From: Chryseobacterium viscerum
GTDB lineage: Bacteria > Bacteroidota > Bacteroidia > Flavobacteriales > Weeksellaceae
Assembly: GCF_002899945.2 (NCBI RefSeq)
Contig: NZ_PPEG02000004.1
Location: 62,001-126,000 of the forward strand
DNA length: 64,000 nucleotides
Direction of reading: 5' to 3'
In this document: piece after piece, positions 23,849 through 33,332 of the stretch
Position numbering within the stretch: position 1 is the stretch's first letter
Layout: each line of letters opens with the position of its first letter
Notes under the pieces: model-generated
Told to the model about the DNA's origin: nothing
Seen by the model: the letters and a program-made list of their open reading frames with translations, nothing else
Databases searched by the model: none
Program-made: the position numbers and the translations under genes

Positions 23849-25744
23849 TTATTTTTCAAGTTGCTTATAGCTTCTCTGGATAAAATCTGTCAGATCTTTT
23901 CCTTTCAGTAAATTTTGAGAAAGTTTGGCAAGATCCAAAGCATATTGGATCAGACTATCTTTCTCTTCAGCATTCTCAGTCTTTAAAATCTGATTAGAAA
24001 ACTCACTGTTTGAGTTCACAACAAGATTGTACATCTCAGGGAAGCCTCCCATTCCGAACATACCGCCGCCGCCAGTAGCCTGCATTTCCTTCATTCTTCT
24101 CATGAATTCCGGCTGGGTAATCGTAAATGGAGCATCGTTGCTGTCAAGATCTTCAAGCTGTACCGTGAATTTAGTATCCTGAATAGCTTCTTCCACGTTC
24201 TTTTTTAAAGACTCTTTTTCCGTTTCATTCAGTTTTGAAATAACCGGCTCATCTTTTTTGATCAGGTTGTTCACGTGATCTGCATCTACTCTTGCAAAAG
24301 AAATATTTTCCTTTGAAGTTTCCAGTTTCTGAATAACGTGTGGAGTGATAGGAGAATCTAATAAAAGAACTTCATATCCTTTATCCTTTGCAGACTGGAT
24401 GTAGCTGTGCTGTTCATCGGCATTTGTAGCGTATAATACAACCAGTTTGTTGTCCTTATCTGTTTGTATAGGTTTGATTTTTTCAATCAATTCATCCCAA
24501 AGGAAATATTGACCATCTGTAGTTGGGTACAGCGTGAACTTGTCTGCTTTCTCAGCAAATTTCTCTTCTGTAATGATTCCGTACTCGATTACGATCTTGA
24601 TATCGTTCCATTTTTGCTCGTAGTCTTCACGGTTTTCGTTGATTAAAGAAGCCATTTTGTCGGCAACTTTTTTCGTGATGTAAGATGAAATTTTCTTTAC
24701 AGCACCATCTGCCTGAAGATAAGAACGGGAAACGTTCAACGGAATATCCGGAGAATCAATAACTCCTCTAAGAAGCATCAGGAAATCAGGAACGATACCT
24801 TTTACTTCATCCGTTACGAATACCTGGTTTTGGTATAATTGGATTTTATCCTTATCAATATTTAGATTATTGCTCAGCTTAGGGAAGAATAGAACTCCGG
24901 TAAGATTGAACGGATAATCAACATTCAGGTGGATGTTGAATAGCGGCTCCTCAAACTGCATTGGATACAGCTCATGGTAGAACTTCATGTAATCCTCATT
25001 GGTGAGTTCGCTTGGAGCAATTGTCCATGCAGGAACCGGATTGTTGATGATATTGTCTACTTCTTCTGTTTCAGCTACTGCATCTTCAGGAGCATCTTCC
25101 GGTAATGGAAGTGTATGTGTTTTAGTCCCGAATTTGATCGGAACAGGCATGAATTTGTTATATTTTAATAACAGCTCACGGATTTTTGTTTCTTCTAAAA
25201 ACTCTACAGAATCTTCAGCAATATGAAGAATGATCTCCGTACCTCTGTCAGTTTTGTCAGTCGTTTCCTCAAGAGTAAATTCTGGGCTTCCATCGCAGAT
25301 CCAACGTACTGCCGGCTCATCTTTGTAAGACTTTGTAATAATCTCTACTTTTTCCGCAACCATGAACGCAGAGTAGAATCCAAGACCGAAATGCCCGATA
25401 ATCCCTGAATCTTTTGCAGAATCTTTATATTTTTCAAGAAACTCTTCAGCGCCTGAGAAAGCAACCTGGTTGATGTATTTCTCAACTTCTTCACCAGTCA
25501 TACCAATACCTTGGTCGATAATGCGTAAAGTTTTCTGGTCTTTATCAATTTTAACTTCAAGTTTCGGGTTTCCGTATTCCACTTTTGCTTCCCCAATGCT
25601 GGTTAAATGTTTCAACTTCAATGTTGCATCAGTAGCATTTGAGATCAACTCTCTTAAGAATATTTCGTGGTCACTGTAAAGAAATTTTTTAATAAGTGGA
25701 AAAATGTTTTCCACAGATACATTAATATTTCCTTTAGTCATCAT
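23849..25744 (-). CDS. htpG: Chaperone HtpG (Hsp90)
   Basis: A 631-aa ATP-dependent cytosolic chaperone. The GHKL ATPase motifs are intact: EIFLRELISNATDATLK (motif N), IIDQGIGMT (motif I), and GIIGHFGLGFYSAFMVA (ATP lid), followed by the middle domain with LNVSRSYLQ, which carries the conserved arginine, and a C-terminal dimerisation domain. Length is normal. Two ATG codons are adjacent (25744 and 25741); the second gives the usual MTKGNINVSVE start. It is monocistronic, divergent from the S9 peptidase gene. No heat-shock operator is recognised in the 155-nt gap. Confidence 0.97.
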   Translation of the reverse strand: MMTKGNINVSVENIFPLIKKFLYSDHEIFLRELISNATDATLKLKHLTSIGEAKVEYGNPKLEVKIDKDQKTLRIIDQGIGMTGEEVEKYINQVAFSGAEEFLEKYKDSAKDSGIIGHFGLGFYSAFMVAEKVEIITKSYKDEPAVRWICDGSPEFTLEETTDKTDRGTEIILHIAEDSVEFLEETKIRELLLKYNKFMPVPIKFGTKTHTLPLPEDAPEDAVAETEEVDNIINNPVPAWTIAPSELTNEDYMKFYHELYPMQFEEPLFNIHLNVDYPFNLTGVLFFPKLSNNLNIDKDKIQLYQNQVFVTDEVKGIVPDFLMLLRGVIDSPDIPLNVSRSYLQADGAVKKISSYITKKVADKMASLINENREDYEQKWNDIKIVIEYGIITEEKFAEKADKFTLYPTTDGQYFLWDELIEKIKPIQTDKDNKLVVLYATNADEQHSYIQSAKDKGYEVLLLDSPITPHVIQKLETSKENISFARVDADHVNNLIKKDEPVISKLNETEKESLKKNVEEAIQDTKFTVQLEDLDSNDAPFTITQPEFMRRMKEMQATGGGGMFGMGGFPEMYNLVVNSNSEFSNQILKTENAEEKDSLIQYALDLAKLSQNLLKGKDLTDFIQRSYKQLEK

Positions 25745-25899
25745 ATTTTAGATTTTTTAATTTGTATAATATTTCTCAAAAAAAATACCACGAATAAGAA
25801 TGTGACAGATTGACATTTTCTCGATTTATAATCAAATAGGTGTATCATGTGGATTTTTCAAAGAAATACCTTACTTTTAATTCTTAAAATTCTTTAAAA

Positions 25900-28800
25900 A
25901 TGAAGTTGAAATGTACAGTTTTTATTCTGCTCATCATGACCTGTTTTGTGTATGCGCAGAAAAAGCCTTTAGACCATTCTGTTTATGACAATTGGCAAAA
26001 TATAGGCTCGAGAAAAATCTCAAATGATGGAAAGTGGGTTGCCTATTCTGTAGATGCCCAGGAAGGAAATCCTAACCTTTTTTTATATTCGGTTAAAAAT
26101 AAAACTTCAAAGAAGTTTGCAAGAGGAACAAAAGTAGATTTTACAAATGATTCCAGGTTTGCTGTTTTTCAAATCCGTCCGTTGTATAAAGATATAAAAG
26201 CGGTAAAGGATAAAAAGCTTAAAAAAAATAAATTAACAAAAGACAGCCTTGCAATAGTTGACTTTTTGAATGATAAAACGGAGAAAATTCCTAATGTAAA
26301 ATCATTTGAAATTCCTGAAAAATCAGGTTCTTACGTTGCTTATCTTCTGGAAAATACAAAAGATAAATCTTCGGATGACGATTCTGATAAAGATGATGGA
26401 GACGACAAGAAAGATGAAGAAAAAAATGCAAAACCATTACAATTGGTGGTGCGAAATCTTTTGGATGGAAAAAGGACGACATATGATAATGTAGTGCGCT
26501 ACGAGTTCAGTAAAAATGGCAAGCAGCTTGTTTTTGTGACTAAAAAACCTGAAGAGAAAATCAACAAGGATAAAAAGGAAAAGAAAGATTCATTAAATAA
26601 TAAATCTGAGGATAAAAAGGTCACTGACAAATCAAAACCAAAGAAGTATACCCTTCAAACGGTACAGGTTGTCGATCTGCAAAAAGGAACTGTGAATAAA
26701 ATTTCAGAAATGGAAGGCGATTTTTCACAGTTATCTTTTGATGAAGAAGGAAATCAATTGGCGTACGTAGGTACTTCTTCAGCACAGAATGATCTGGTGA
26801 AATTGTATCAGTTGTATTACTTTAATTTTAAAGGAAATAAAAAAGAAATTGTCACCAATGATCATTCACAAATGAAAAAGAATTGGGTGATTTCTGAAAA
26901 CCGGTTGCCTCTATTCAGCAAAAATGGTAAGCAGCTGTATTTTGGGGTTGCCCCAAAGCCTATTGCAAAAGATACTGCAATGATTGCAAACGACCATGCT
27001 GTTGTAGATATCTGGAACTATAAAGATGATTACCTGCAAACGGTACAGTTAAAGGAATTGAAAAATGACTTGAAAAAATCTTACGCTGCCGTAATGCAAA
27101 CCGAAAAACCGGATTTCTTTAGAAATATTGACAGCGAGGATTTGGATACTTTACGATTGGTCAACGAAGGAAATGCAGAATTTGCGCTAGGTATTACAAG
27201 TTTGAATAACCGTATTTCTTCACAATGGGAGGGCTCAACAAAGAAAACCTATTTCCTTATCGATAATAAGACAGGGGAAAGAACGGAAGTTATCCAAAAC
27301 CTGAACGGGGCAGTAGCTGTGTCTCCATTGGGAAAATTCGTTGTGATTTTTGACAGAGAAAAAGGAAAATGGTTGAGCTATAATATTAAAACAAAGCAAA
27401 CACTTCCATTGAGTAGCGGATTGCCGGTTTCCTTCGTGGATGAGGAGTTTGATATGCCTGATTTTCCAAGTTCTTATGGAATTGCCTCCTGGACGGATAA
27501 TGATGAGTCTGTGATTATCAGAGACCGTTTCGACCTTTGGGAATTTTTCCTAAACGGTTCGAAAAAGCCAAGAAATATCACGAATGGATTTGGGCGTAAA
27601 AATAAAATAACATTTGATACCTACGACTTAGATAAAGATATTAAAAGTTTAAATCGAAAATCGTCTATTTATTTGTCAGCGTTTGATAATACATCTAAGG
27701 CGAACGGAATTTTCAAAACCTCCATTCAGTCGAATTCTGATCCTGTAAAGATTCAAATGGAAAATGTTTGGGGATATCGTAGTCTTCAAAAAGCGAAAAA
27801 TACGGAAGAATATATTTTAGTAAAAGAGTCATATACTGATTCTCCTAATATTTTTGCCACATCCGATTTTTCAAAACAACAGAAGCTGAGTGATACAAAT
27901 CCACAGCAAACCCATTATAATTGGGGCACAGACGAACTGGTAAACTGGACAACGCCAAAAGGAAATTCATCTACAGGAGTTTTATACAAACCGGAAAACT
28001 TTGATCCGAATAAAAAATATCCTATGATTGTCTATTTCTATGAAAAACTTTCGGATAACATGAACCGTTATGTAGCACCGGCTCCAACGCCTTCAAGATT
28101 AAATATTTCTTATTTTGTGAGCAATGGGTATCTGGTTTTTACTCCTGATATTTCTTACATTGATGGTTTCCCTGGAGAATCTGCAATGGAATACATTAAT
28201 TCCGGAGTTGAAAAATTAAAGCAAAATTCTTGGGTAGATGGTACTAAAATCGGAATCCAGGGACAAAGCTGGGGTGGTTATCAGGTAGCCTATCTTATTG
28301 CTCATACCAATATGTATGCAGCGGCATGGAGTGGAGCTCCGGTTGTAAATATGACTTCCGCATATGGAGGAATCCGATGGACTTCAGGGATGAACAGACA
28401 ATTTCAGTATGAAAAATCTCAAAGCAGATTAGGGAAAAATCTATGGGAAGCGCCGGATCTTTATATTAAAAATTCACCGCTTTTTATGATTGATAAAGTG
28501 AAAACTCCGGTAGTCATTATGAGTAATGATAAAGATGGAGCAGTGCCTTGGTACCAAGGTATTGAAATGTTTACCGCATTGCGCCGTCTCGGAAAACCTG
28601 TGTGGCTTCTGAATTATAATGGGGATGATCATAATCTTGTAAAGCGCCAGAACAGAAAAGATATCCAAATCCGTGAACAGCAGTTTTTTGATTATTATCT
28701 CAAAGGTGCTAAAGCTCCGGCCTGGATGACAAAAGGGGTTCCGGCCACCCAAAAAGGAAAAGATTGGGGATTTGAATTGACAGATGATAAGCCTAATTGA
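25900..28800 (+). CDS. S9 family serine peptidase (prolyl oligopeptidase/dipeptidyl-peptidase type)
   Basis: A 966-aa exported peptidase with a signal peptide (MKLKCTVFILLIMTCFVYAQ). The N-terminal 650 residues form a beta-propeller and contain two long Lys/Asp-rich low-complexity insertions (about 157-175 and 223-250). The C-terminal alpha/beta hydrolase domain carries the triad: Ser790 in GQSWGGYQ, Asp879 in NDKDGAVPW and His911 in NGDDHNL. It would cleave short peptides in the periplasm or at the surface. It is longer than typical S9 enzymes (about 700-850 aa) because of the propeller insertions. It is monocistronic with a strong terminator. Confidence 0.92.
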   Translation: MKLKCTVFILLIMTCFVYAQKKPLDHSVYDNWQNIGSRKISNDGKWVAYSVDAQEGNPNLFLYSVKNKTSKKFARGTKVDFTNDSRFAVFQIRPLYKDIKAVKDKKLKKNKLTKDSLAIVDFLNDKTEKIPNVKSFEIPEKSGSYVAYLLENTKDKSSDDDSDKDDGDDKKDEEKNAKPLQLVVRNLLDGKRTTYDNVVRYEFSKNGKQLVFVTKKPEEKINKDKKEKKDSLNNKSEDKKVTDKSKPKKYTLQTVQVVDLQKGTVNKISEMEGDFSQLSFDEEGNQLAYVGTSSAQNDLVKLYQLYYFNFKGNKKEIVTNDHSQMKKNWVISENRLPLFSKNGKQLYFGVAPKPIAKDTAMIANDHAVVDIWNYKDDYLQTVQLKELKNDLKKSYAAVMQTEKPDFFRNIDSEDLDTLRLVNEGNAEFALGITSLNNRISSQWEGSTKKTYFLIDNKTGERTEVIQNLNGAVAVSPLGKFVVIFDREKGKWLSYNIKTKQTLPLSSGLPVSFVDEEFDMPDFPSSYGIASWTDNDESVIIRDRFDLWEFFLNGSKKPRNITNGFGRKNKITFDTYDLDKDIKSLNRKSSIYLSAFDNTSKANGIFKTSIQSNSDPVKIQMENVWGYRSLQKAKNTEEYILVKESYTDSPNIFATSDFSKQQKLSDTNPQQTHYNWGTDELVNWTTPKGNSSTGVLYKPENFDPNKKYPMIVYFYEKLSDNMNRYVAPAPTPSRLNISYFVSNGYLVFTPDISYIDGFPGESAMEYINSGVEKLKQNSWVDGTKIGIQGQSWGGYQVAYLIAHTNMYAAAWSGAPVVNMTSAYGGIRWTSGMNRQFQYEKSQSRLGKNLWEAPDLYIKNSPLFMIDKVKTPVVIMSNDKDGAVPWYQGIEMFTALRRLGKPVWLLNYNGDDHNLVKRQNRKDIQIREQQFFDYYLKGAKAPAWMTKGVPATQKGKDWGFELTDDKPN

Positions 28801-28801
28801 T

Positions 28802-28842
28802 AAAATAATCGGCGGAGCCCAAGGCTCCGCCGATTATTTTTT
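28802..28842 (+). terminator. Terminator of the S9 peptidase gene
   Basis: An 18-bp stem (28802-28819 with 28823-28840; core CGGCGGAGCC-CAA-GGCTCCGCCG) ending in a T run. Confidence 0.93.
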
Positions 28843-28954
28843 AAGAAATATTTAAAAAAAAATCGAAGAAGGATAAACTGACACAATGGCATTTTTTTAT
28901 GATAGATCTGTTGGTCGCTTTTTATTATATTTACCGCCAATTATAAATAACAGT

Positions 28955-30388
28955 ATGGGAATCTTTGATTTTTTTAAGAAGAAAAGTAACAGTCAGGAAA
29001 ATGTAAGTACTCCGGTTCAGGAAATGGAAATGCCAGAGGAAAAAGTAGTAGAGGAAGTGGTGGAAGAAGTTGTAGAAACAATACCGGAAACCCCTTCACA
29101 ACCAATAGAAGAGCCTAAGATAAATAGTGAGTACGAAAAAATCAAGACTTATAATGATTATATAGTGTATTCTATAGCACTTCAGCTAAGAGGAGAATAT
29201 ACTCCTATTTCTGCTTTTGAAAAAGAAAATGGTGAGGTAGAAGGTTTTGCTTATATGGTGACAGAAGATGCTTATGCACTTTCCCCACAGCAGGCAATTG
29301 GGCAAATGGAAGAGAAGTTTGAAAGTGAACTTCAGGCGGGAAAGATCAAATCTTATATGATCCTGTATCATTCTCAGTTTGATCATAACGGAAATCATAC
29401 TCCGGCAATTCAGGAAGGGGAGTTCAAAGGGATTTCTCTTGCGTATCATTTTGCAGGTGATGATAAAGCGAAAACAGGTCTTCCTTATGTTTTCGAGAAT
29501 CAAAATGTTACATATAAAGGTTTTGCAGAGTTTTCTCATGAAGAAAATAATGAGATTATGAATCATCAATTGGTTGATGGCAGAGATTATTTCCCCAATA
29601 CAGAAGGAATTGCAGCTCCTGAAACGACTAACGAAGCTGGAATTATCATCAGAAAATCAAATGTCCATAATCTTGTGAATACATGGAGCGGGATTTTTGG
29701 TCACGAAAATTTCCAGACTAAAGATTACGGTCAGTATCTTACCACTGTTTTAATGCAATCTACGGTTGCTGATCCAGCTGGTGAGGATAAAAGTAAAACA
29801 GAATTTGAAGATGTAAGATTCAAAACCATTGTTACAGATGAGCTTAGCACAATAATTCCGGAAGTAAAAACTGATTATACTTTGGATTTTGAAACAAGAT
29901 CAATCAGAGAGTGGGAAAACGCACTGAATTTACAGGCGATTGTTGCTGGTCCGGCCAGAGATACTTTCGGAGTTTGGTTCTTTGCTACGGATTATGCTGA
30001 AAACAGAAACAGATATATGACACAGCCTCATCTGAAGGTGAATGTGAGCGGAATTGTTTTCATTCTTGATGTTCATACGAATAATGATCTACCAGACGGC
30101 ACTAAAATGAGTGAGGACTTCACGACCTATGTGCCAAGTCAGGATCTTCCTAATTATGCATGTTTTGATTTTATTGCTCAGTTGGTAGACTTTAAGGAAA
30201 CAGAATTGCTTGAAGACGGTAGCGTTAAAGGATATATTCTGAAATTGAAGCTGATCACGAATGAAGAAAATGAAGACTTCTTCACCATCGATGCTTTTGT
30301 TAATAAAGAGAATGTGAGATTGGAAACGCTTACAAAAGGAATGAAGGTAACCGGAGCACTCCAGCTGCAAGGTAAAATTGCTGAATAA
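28955..30388 (+). CDS. Conserved hypothetical protein with MGIFDFFKKK start
   Basis: A 477-aa cytosolic protein with no signal peptide. It begins MGIFDFFKKK, an amphipathic N-terminus found on many unrelated bacterial proteins, and continues with an acidic repeat (EEKVVEEVVEEVVE, about 28-41) and a Pro/Glu linker. The rest is a mixed alpha/beta protein; WENALNLQAIVAGPARDTFGVWFFATDYAEN is a striking aromatic block. I do not recognise a family. The frame is open from 28886, but the ATG at 28955 gives the typical start and follows a TATATTTA-like box at about 28926. A terminator follows. Confidence 0.7.
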   Translation: MGIFDFFKKKSNSQENVSTPVQEMEMPEEKVVEEVVEEVVETIPETPSQPIEEPKINSEYEKIKTYNDYIVYSIALQLRGEYTPISAFEKENGEVEGFAYMVTEDAYALSPQQAIGQMEEKFESELQAGKIKSYMILYHSQFDHNGNHTPAIQEGEFKGISLAYHFAGDDKAKTGLPYVFENQNVTYKGFAEFSHEENNEIMNHQLVDGRDYFPNTEGIAAPETTNEAGIIIRKSNVHNLVNTWSGIFGHENFQTKDYGQYLTTVLMQSTVADPAGEDKSKTEFEDVRFKTIVTDELSTIIPEVKTDYTLDFETRSIREWENALNLQAIVAGPARDTFGVWFFATDYAENRNRYMTQPHLKVNVSGIVFILDVHTNNDLPDGTKMSEDFTTYVPSQDLPNYACFDFIAQLVDFKETELLEDGSVKGYILKLKLITNEENEDFFTIDAFVNKENVRLETLTKGMKVTGALQLQGKIAE

Positions 30389-30414
30389 TTTTAAAAAAAT
30401 ATAAAAGATAAAGG

Positions 30415-30444
30415 GAGGTTGTTCTAAGGAATGACCTCTTTTTT
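30415..30444 (+). terminator. Terminator of the 28955 gene
   Basis: GAGGTTGTTC (30415-30424) pairs with GAATGACCTC (30429-30438) using two G-T pairs, then TTTTTT. Confidence 0.8.
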
Positions 30445-30669
30445 ATTGTAAATAAAACCTGAAAGATTATTTTAACACAAAGAAATAATAGATTCGAAAG
30501 TTGATTTTAAGGATACAAAGAATTGCGACTTTATCACTGATGAAGTTTTGGGGTAAATGATGCGTTTGCTCAGAAAGAATCAATGAAATTGATTCCGTCT
30601 TTGCTCTCTTAAGATCTTATGATATACAGATGAAACCCTTTGCGTTAAAAAAATCTGCATTTAAAAAAA
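30445..30669. other. Gene-free spacer with repeat relics
   Basis: No supported gene. Phrases such as AACACAAAGAAATAATAGAT and CCCTTTGCGTTAAAAAAATC recall, weakly, the dispersed repeat family in this window and may be decayed copies. Confidence 0.3.
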
Positions 30670-30697
30670 CAAAAAAGGCAATCCGAAGACTGCCTTT
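30670..30697 (-). terminator. Terminator of recA
   Basis: On the minus strand AAAGGCAGTC pairs with GATTGCCTTT (one G-T pair) around a TTCG loop, followed by TTTTTG. Confidence 0.9.
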
Positions 30698-30718
30698 TCC
30701 ATTATTTTGTTTGAAAAA

Positions 30719-31720
30719 TTATTTCTTTTTCATTTCTTCCTTGATCTTGTTTTCCAATTCCTCAGAAAGATCTGGATTGTCTTTTAAAACATCTTTTACA
30801 GCATCACGTCCCTGACCAAGTTTAGTCTCTTCGTAGCTGAACCAAGAACCGCTTTTCTTCACGATTCCCATATCTACTGCAGTATCAAGAATTTCACCTA
30901 CTTTAGAAACTCCTTCACCATACATGATATCGAATTCTGCCTGCTTGAAAGGAGGTGCTACTTTGTTTTTCACAATCTTCACTTTCACACGGCTACCAAT
31001 AGCTTCGTCACCTTGTTTGATCGGTGCACTCGCTTTTCTGATATCAATTCTTACAGAAGCGTAAAACTTAAGAGCGTTACCTCCGGTAGTAGTTTCAGGG
31101 TTTCCGAACATGACACCGATTTTTTCTCTCAACTGGTTGATGAAAATTACAGTACATTTTGTTCTTGAAATAGTAGCAGTCAATTTTCTTAATGCCTGAG
31201 ACATCAATCTTGCATGAAGACCCATTTTAGAATCTCCCATTTCACCTTCGATTTCTGCTTTTGGCGTAAGCGCAGCAACAGAGTCAATCACAACGATATC
31301 AATTGCTCCTGAACGGATCAGGTTATCTGCAATTTCTAAAGCCTGCTCCCCGTTGTCCGGCTGAGAAATGATCAGGTTTTCAAGATCAATTCCTAATTTT
31401 GCAGCATATGTTCTGTCGAAAGCGTGCTCTGCATCAATGAATGCTGCAATACCACCTGCTTTTTGAGCTTCAGCAATAGCATGAAGGGTCAAAGTTGTTT
31501 TACCTGAAGATTCAGGACCATATATTTCAATGATTCTTCCTTTTGGATATCCACCTATTCCTAAGGCAATATCTACTCCTAAAGAACCGGAAGGAATTAC
31601 TTCTATTGTATTGTCTACGGCATCATCTCCCAAAGTCATCACAGTCCCTTTTCCGTATGTTTTATCTAACTTGTCAAGCACTAGTGCAAGTGCTTTTTTC
31701 TTATCATCAATGTTACTCAT
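30719..31720 (-). CDS. recA: Recombinase RecA
   Basis: A 333-aa RecA with all core motifs: Walker [10 protein letters not shown] (68-76), Walker [11 protein letters not shown], loop L1 [20 protein letters not shown], and loop L2 [31 protein letters not shown]. It forms ATP-dependent filaments on single-stranded DNA for recombination and SOS induction. Length is normal, with a short lysine-rich C-terminus. It is monocistronic. Upstream, an exact -7 box lies at 31747-31740; no SOS box could be recognised by eye. Confidence 0.98.
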   Translation of the reverse strand: MSNIDDKKKALALVLDKLDKTYGKGTVMTLGDDAVDNTIEVIPSGSLGVDIALGIGGYPKGRIIEIYGPESSGKTTLTLHAIAEAQKAGGIAAFIDAEHAFDRTYAAKLGIDLENLIISQPDNGEQALEIADNLIRSGAIDIVVIDSVAALTPKAEIEGEMGDSKMGLHARLMSQALRKLTATISRTKCTVIFINQLREKIGVMFGNPETTTGGNALKFYASVRIDIRKASAPIKQGDEAIGSRVKVKIVKNKVAPPFKQAEFDIMYGEGVSKVGEILDTAVDMGIVKKSGSWFSYEETKLGQGRDAVKDVLKDNPDLSEELENKIKEEMKKK

Positions 31721-31739
31721 CGCTATTAAAATAATTTCT

Positions 31740-31747
31740 CAAAAATA
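31740..31747 (-). promoter_or_regulatory. -7 box of recA
   Basis: TATTTTTG on the minus strand, 19 nt before the ATG at 31720. A TTTTG 14 nt further upstream (31762-31766) is close for a -33 element. Confidence 0.5.
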
Positions 31748-31764
31748 CATAATTTAAATATCAA

Positions 31765-32056
31765 AAGCTAATATTATTTGTATCTGGAATCTGTTTTTAG
31801 AGTTAAAAAACGATAAAGTTTTATGAGTGATGTTATTCATAACGAATGAGATGCAGAATGTGGTATCAGGAAATATTGAAAAAATAAATTTAAGATCAGA
31901 AAGTTATAGTTGGAAGCAATAAACAGGAGGCTGGAAGCTGGTATTGAATGAATGATTTCCCGTTTTCATAACTTATTGATGAGTACAACCATCGTTTTAT
32001 CCCCATCCAATATAAAAAAATGCTTATCTTAAAACCTTGTTTTTAAAGATCATAAT
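31765..32056. other. Spacer between recA and the 32057 gene, with repeat fragment
   Basis: No gene seen. GTTGGAAGCAATAAACAGGA and GGAGGCTGGAAGCTGG (about 31910-31952) match the purine-rich repeat type also present at 61190-61310, here as a fragment. Confidence 0.4.
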
Positions 32057-33271
32057 ATGGACAGAAAATTGAAACTATTTCTGATTAAATCTTTTGCTGT
32101 ATTAGCAGTCATACACCTGGCTTATTTTATTTACGGATATGTAAAGTTTGAAGGTGTTCAAAAAATTGATATTTATACAGAATTTTATAGATTCAAATTT
32201 TATGATGATGTCTCCATTTCTCATTTTTTCATATCTGGTCTTTTTTTGTTTTTCTTTGTTATTATTCTCCTTAGAAATCATTCCAAAAAGAGAGATGAAC
32301 TTTCAAAAATTCTGAGAATCGGCATTATACTTCTGTTGGTATCCTTTTTCTCCCTGACCTTTTTCATCAGTTATAGTTTTGGATTAAATGCAAAACTACG
32401 AACTGAATTGCCTGAAAAGAATCTTAATAAAGACAAGACGTTGCTGAATGTCTTACAGCCTTTTTTATACAACTATACTTCCTACAGTTCAGAGAAACTG
32501 TTTAATCCCGAAAATATTTTATATCCCAAACCTTATCCTGTGATTGAAGTGAGAGATACGATCTACTACGATCCGGGCAATAAGGATTATTATTCAACAG
32601 AATCCAGCTATTACAGTATTGATACGCTAAGAATGCTGAGTACCAATCATGAAAAATTAAACAATAAAACGAAAATGGTGCTTGATTTTCTTGGACTTGA
32701 TGCCAAGGAGCTGGAAAAAAGGATTATTTCTAAAAAGGAGATTGGGGATAGTACCGAAATTATATTTAAAGGAACAGAGGTACATCCTCAATACGACGAG
32801 AAGATGTGTATTTTTCTTGAAAACAAAAGCTTGTTTTCTCCATTGCATAAAATCCCTGAACCTCAGCAGCAATATCAAAATGCAGTCAAAAGATATAATT
32901 TGCTTTACAAATATAACCAGGATTCACTCCTTTATTCGTTTCAGAGGCTGAATGTCCTTTTGAAAAAATATAATATAGAAACGCATATCGTTCCGAAGGA
33001 GCTGACTAAAGATGTTTTTTATTACAGGGATCGTCAACGGGAACCTTTGAATGAGATACGAAATACTTACGAAAGAAATAACTTAAAAGAGAAATTTGCC
33101 ACCCTTGACCGATTGTTCTACCAACCGAATTATCTTCATCCTTCCATTATGGGAATTTTCATCAGTACTATCATTGGCGTTTGGTTTGTCTTATTTTTAT
33201 TGTATCTGATCTGGAATTTGAGGAGGAGAAAACTTTCTTCGGATAACTTTAAGGAAAGTGAAGAAATGTAA
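32057..33271 (+). CDS. Hypothetical multi-pass membrane protein
   Basis: A 404-aa inner-membrane protein. Three hydrophobic helices lie near the N-terminus (about 8-27, 54-72 and 86-107) and one near the C-terminus (about 366-388: IMGIFISTIIGVWFVLFLLYLIW). Between them is a soluble region of about 250 residues rich in Tyr and Asn, probably periplasmic (YPKPYPVIEVRDTIYYDPGNKDYYSTESSYY). No catalytic motif is recognised. It is convergent with the MpaB-like gene and transcribed alone. The topology resembles ABC-permease-like or sensor scaffolds, but nothing supports either. Confidence 0.75.
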   Translation: MDRKLKLFLIKSFAVLAVIHLAYFIYGYVKFEGVQKIDIYTEFYRFKFYDDVSISHFFISGLFLFFFVIILLRNHSKKRDELSKILRIGIILLLVSFFSLTFFISYSFGLNAKLRTELPEKNLNKDKTLLNVLQPFLYNYTSYSSEKLFNPENILYPKPYPVIEVRDTIYYDPGNKDYYSTESSYYSIDTLRMLSTNHEKLNNKTKMVLDFLGLDAKELEKRIISKKEIGDSTEIIFKGTEVHPQYDEKMCIFLENKSLFSPLHKIPEPQQQYQNAVKRYNLLYKYNQDSLLYSFQRLNVLLKKYNIETHIVPKELTKDVFYYRDRQREPLNEIRNTYERNNLKEKFATLDRLFYQPNYLHPSIMGIFISTIIGVWFVLFLLYLIWNLRRRKLSSDNFKESEEM

Positions 33272-33332
33272 CATTGTATTTTTTTATCAAATTCAGAGAG
33301 AGCAATTTTCAGATTGACATCACTTGCAGTTT

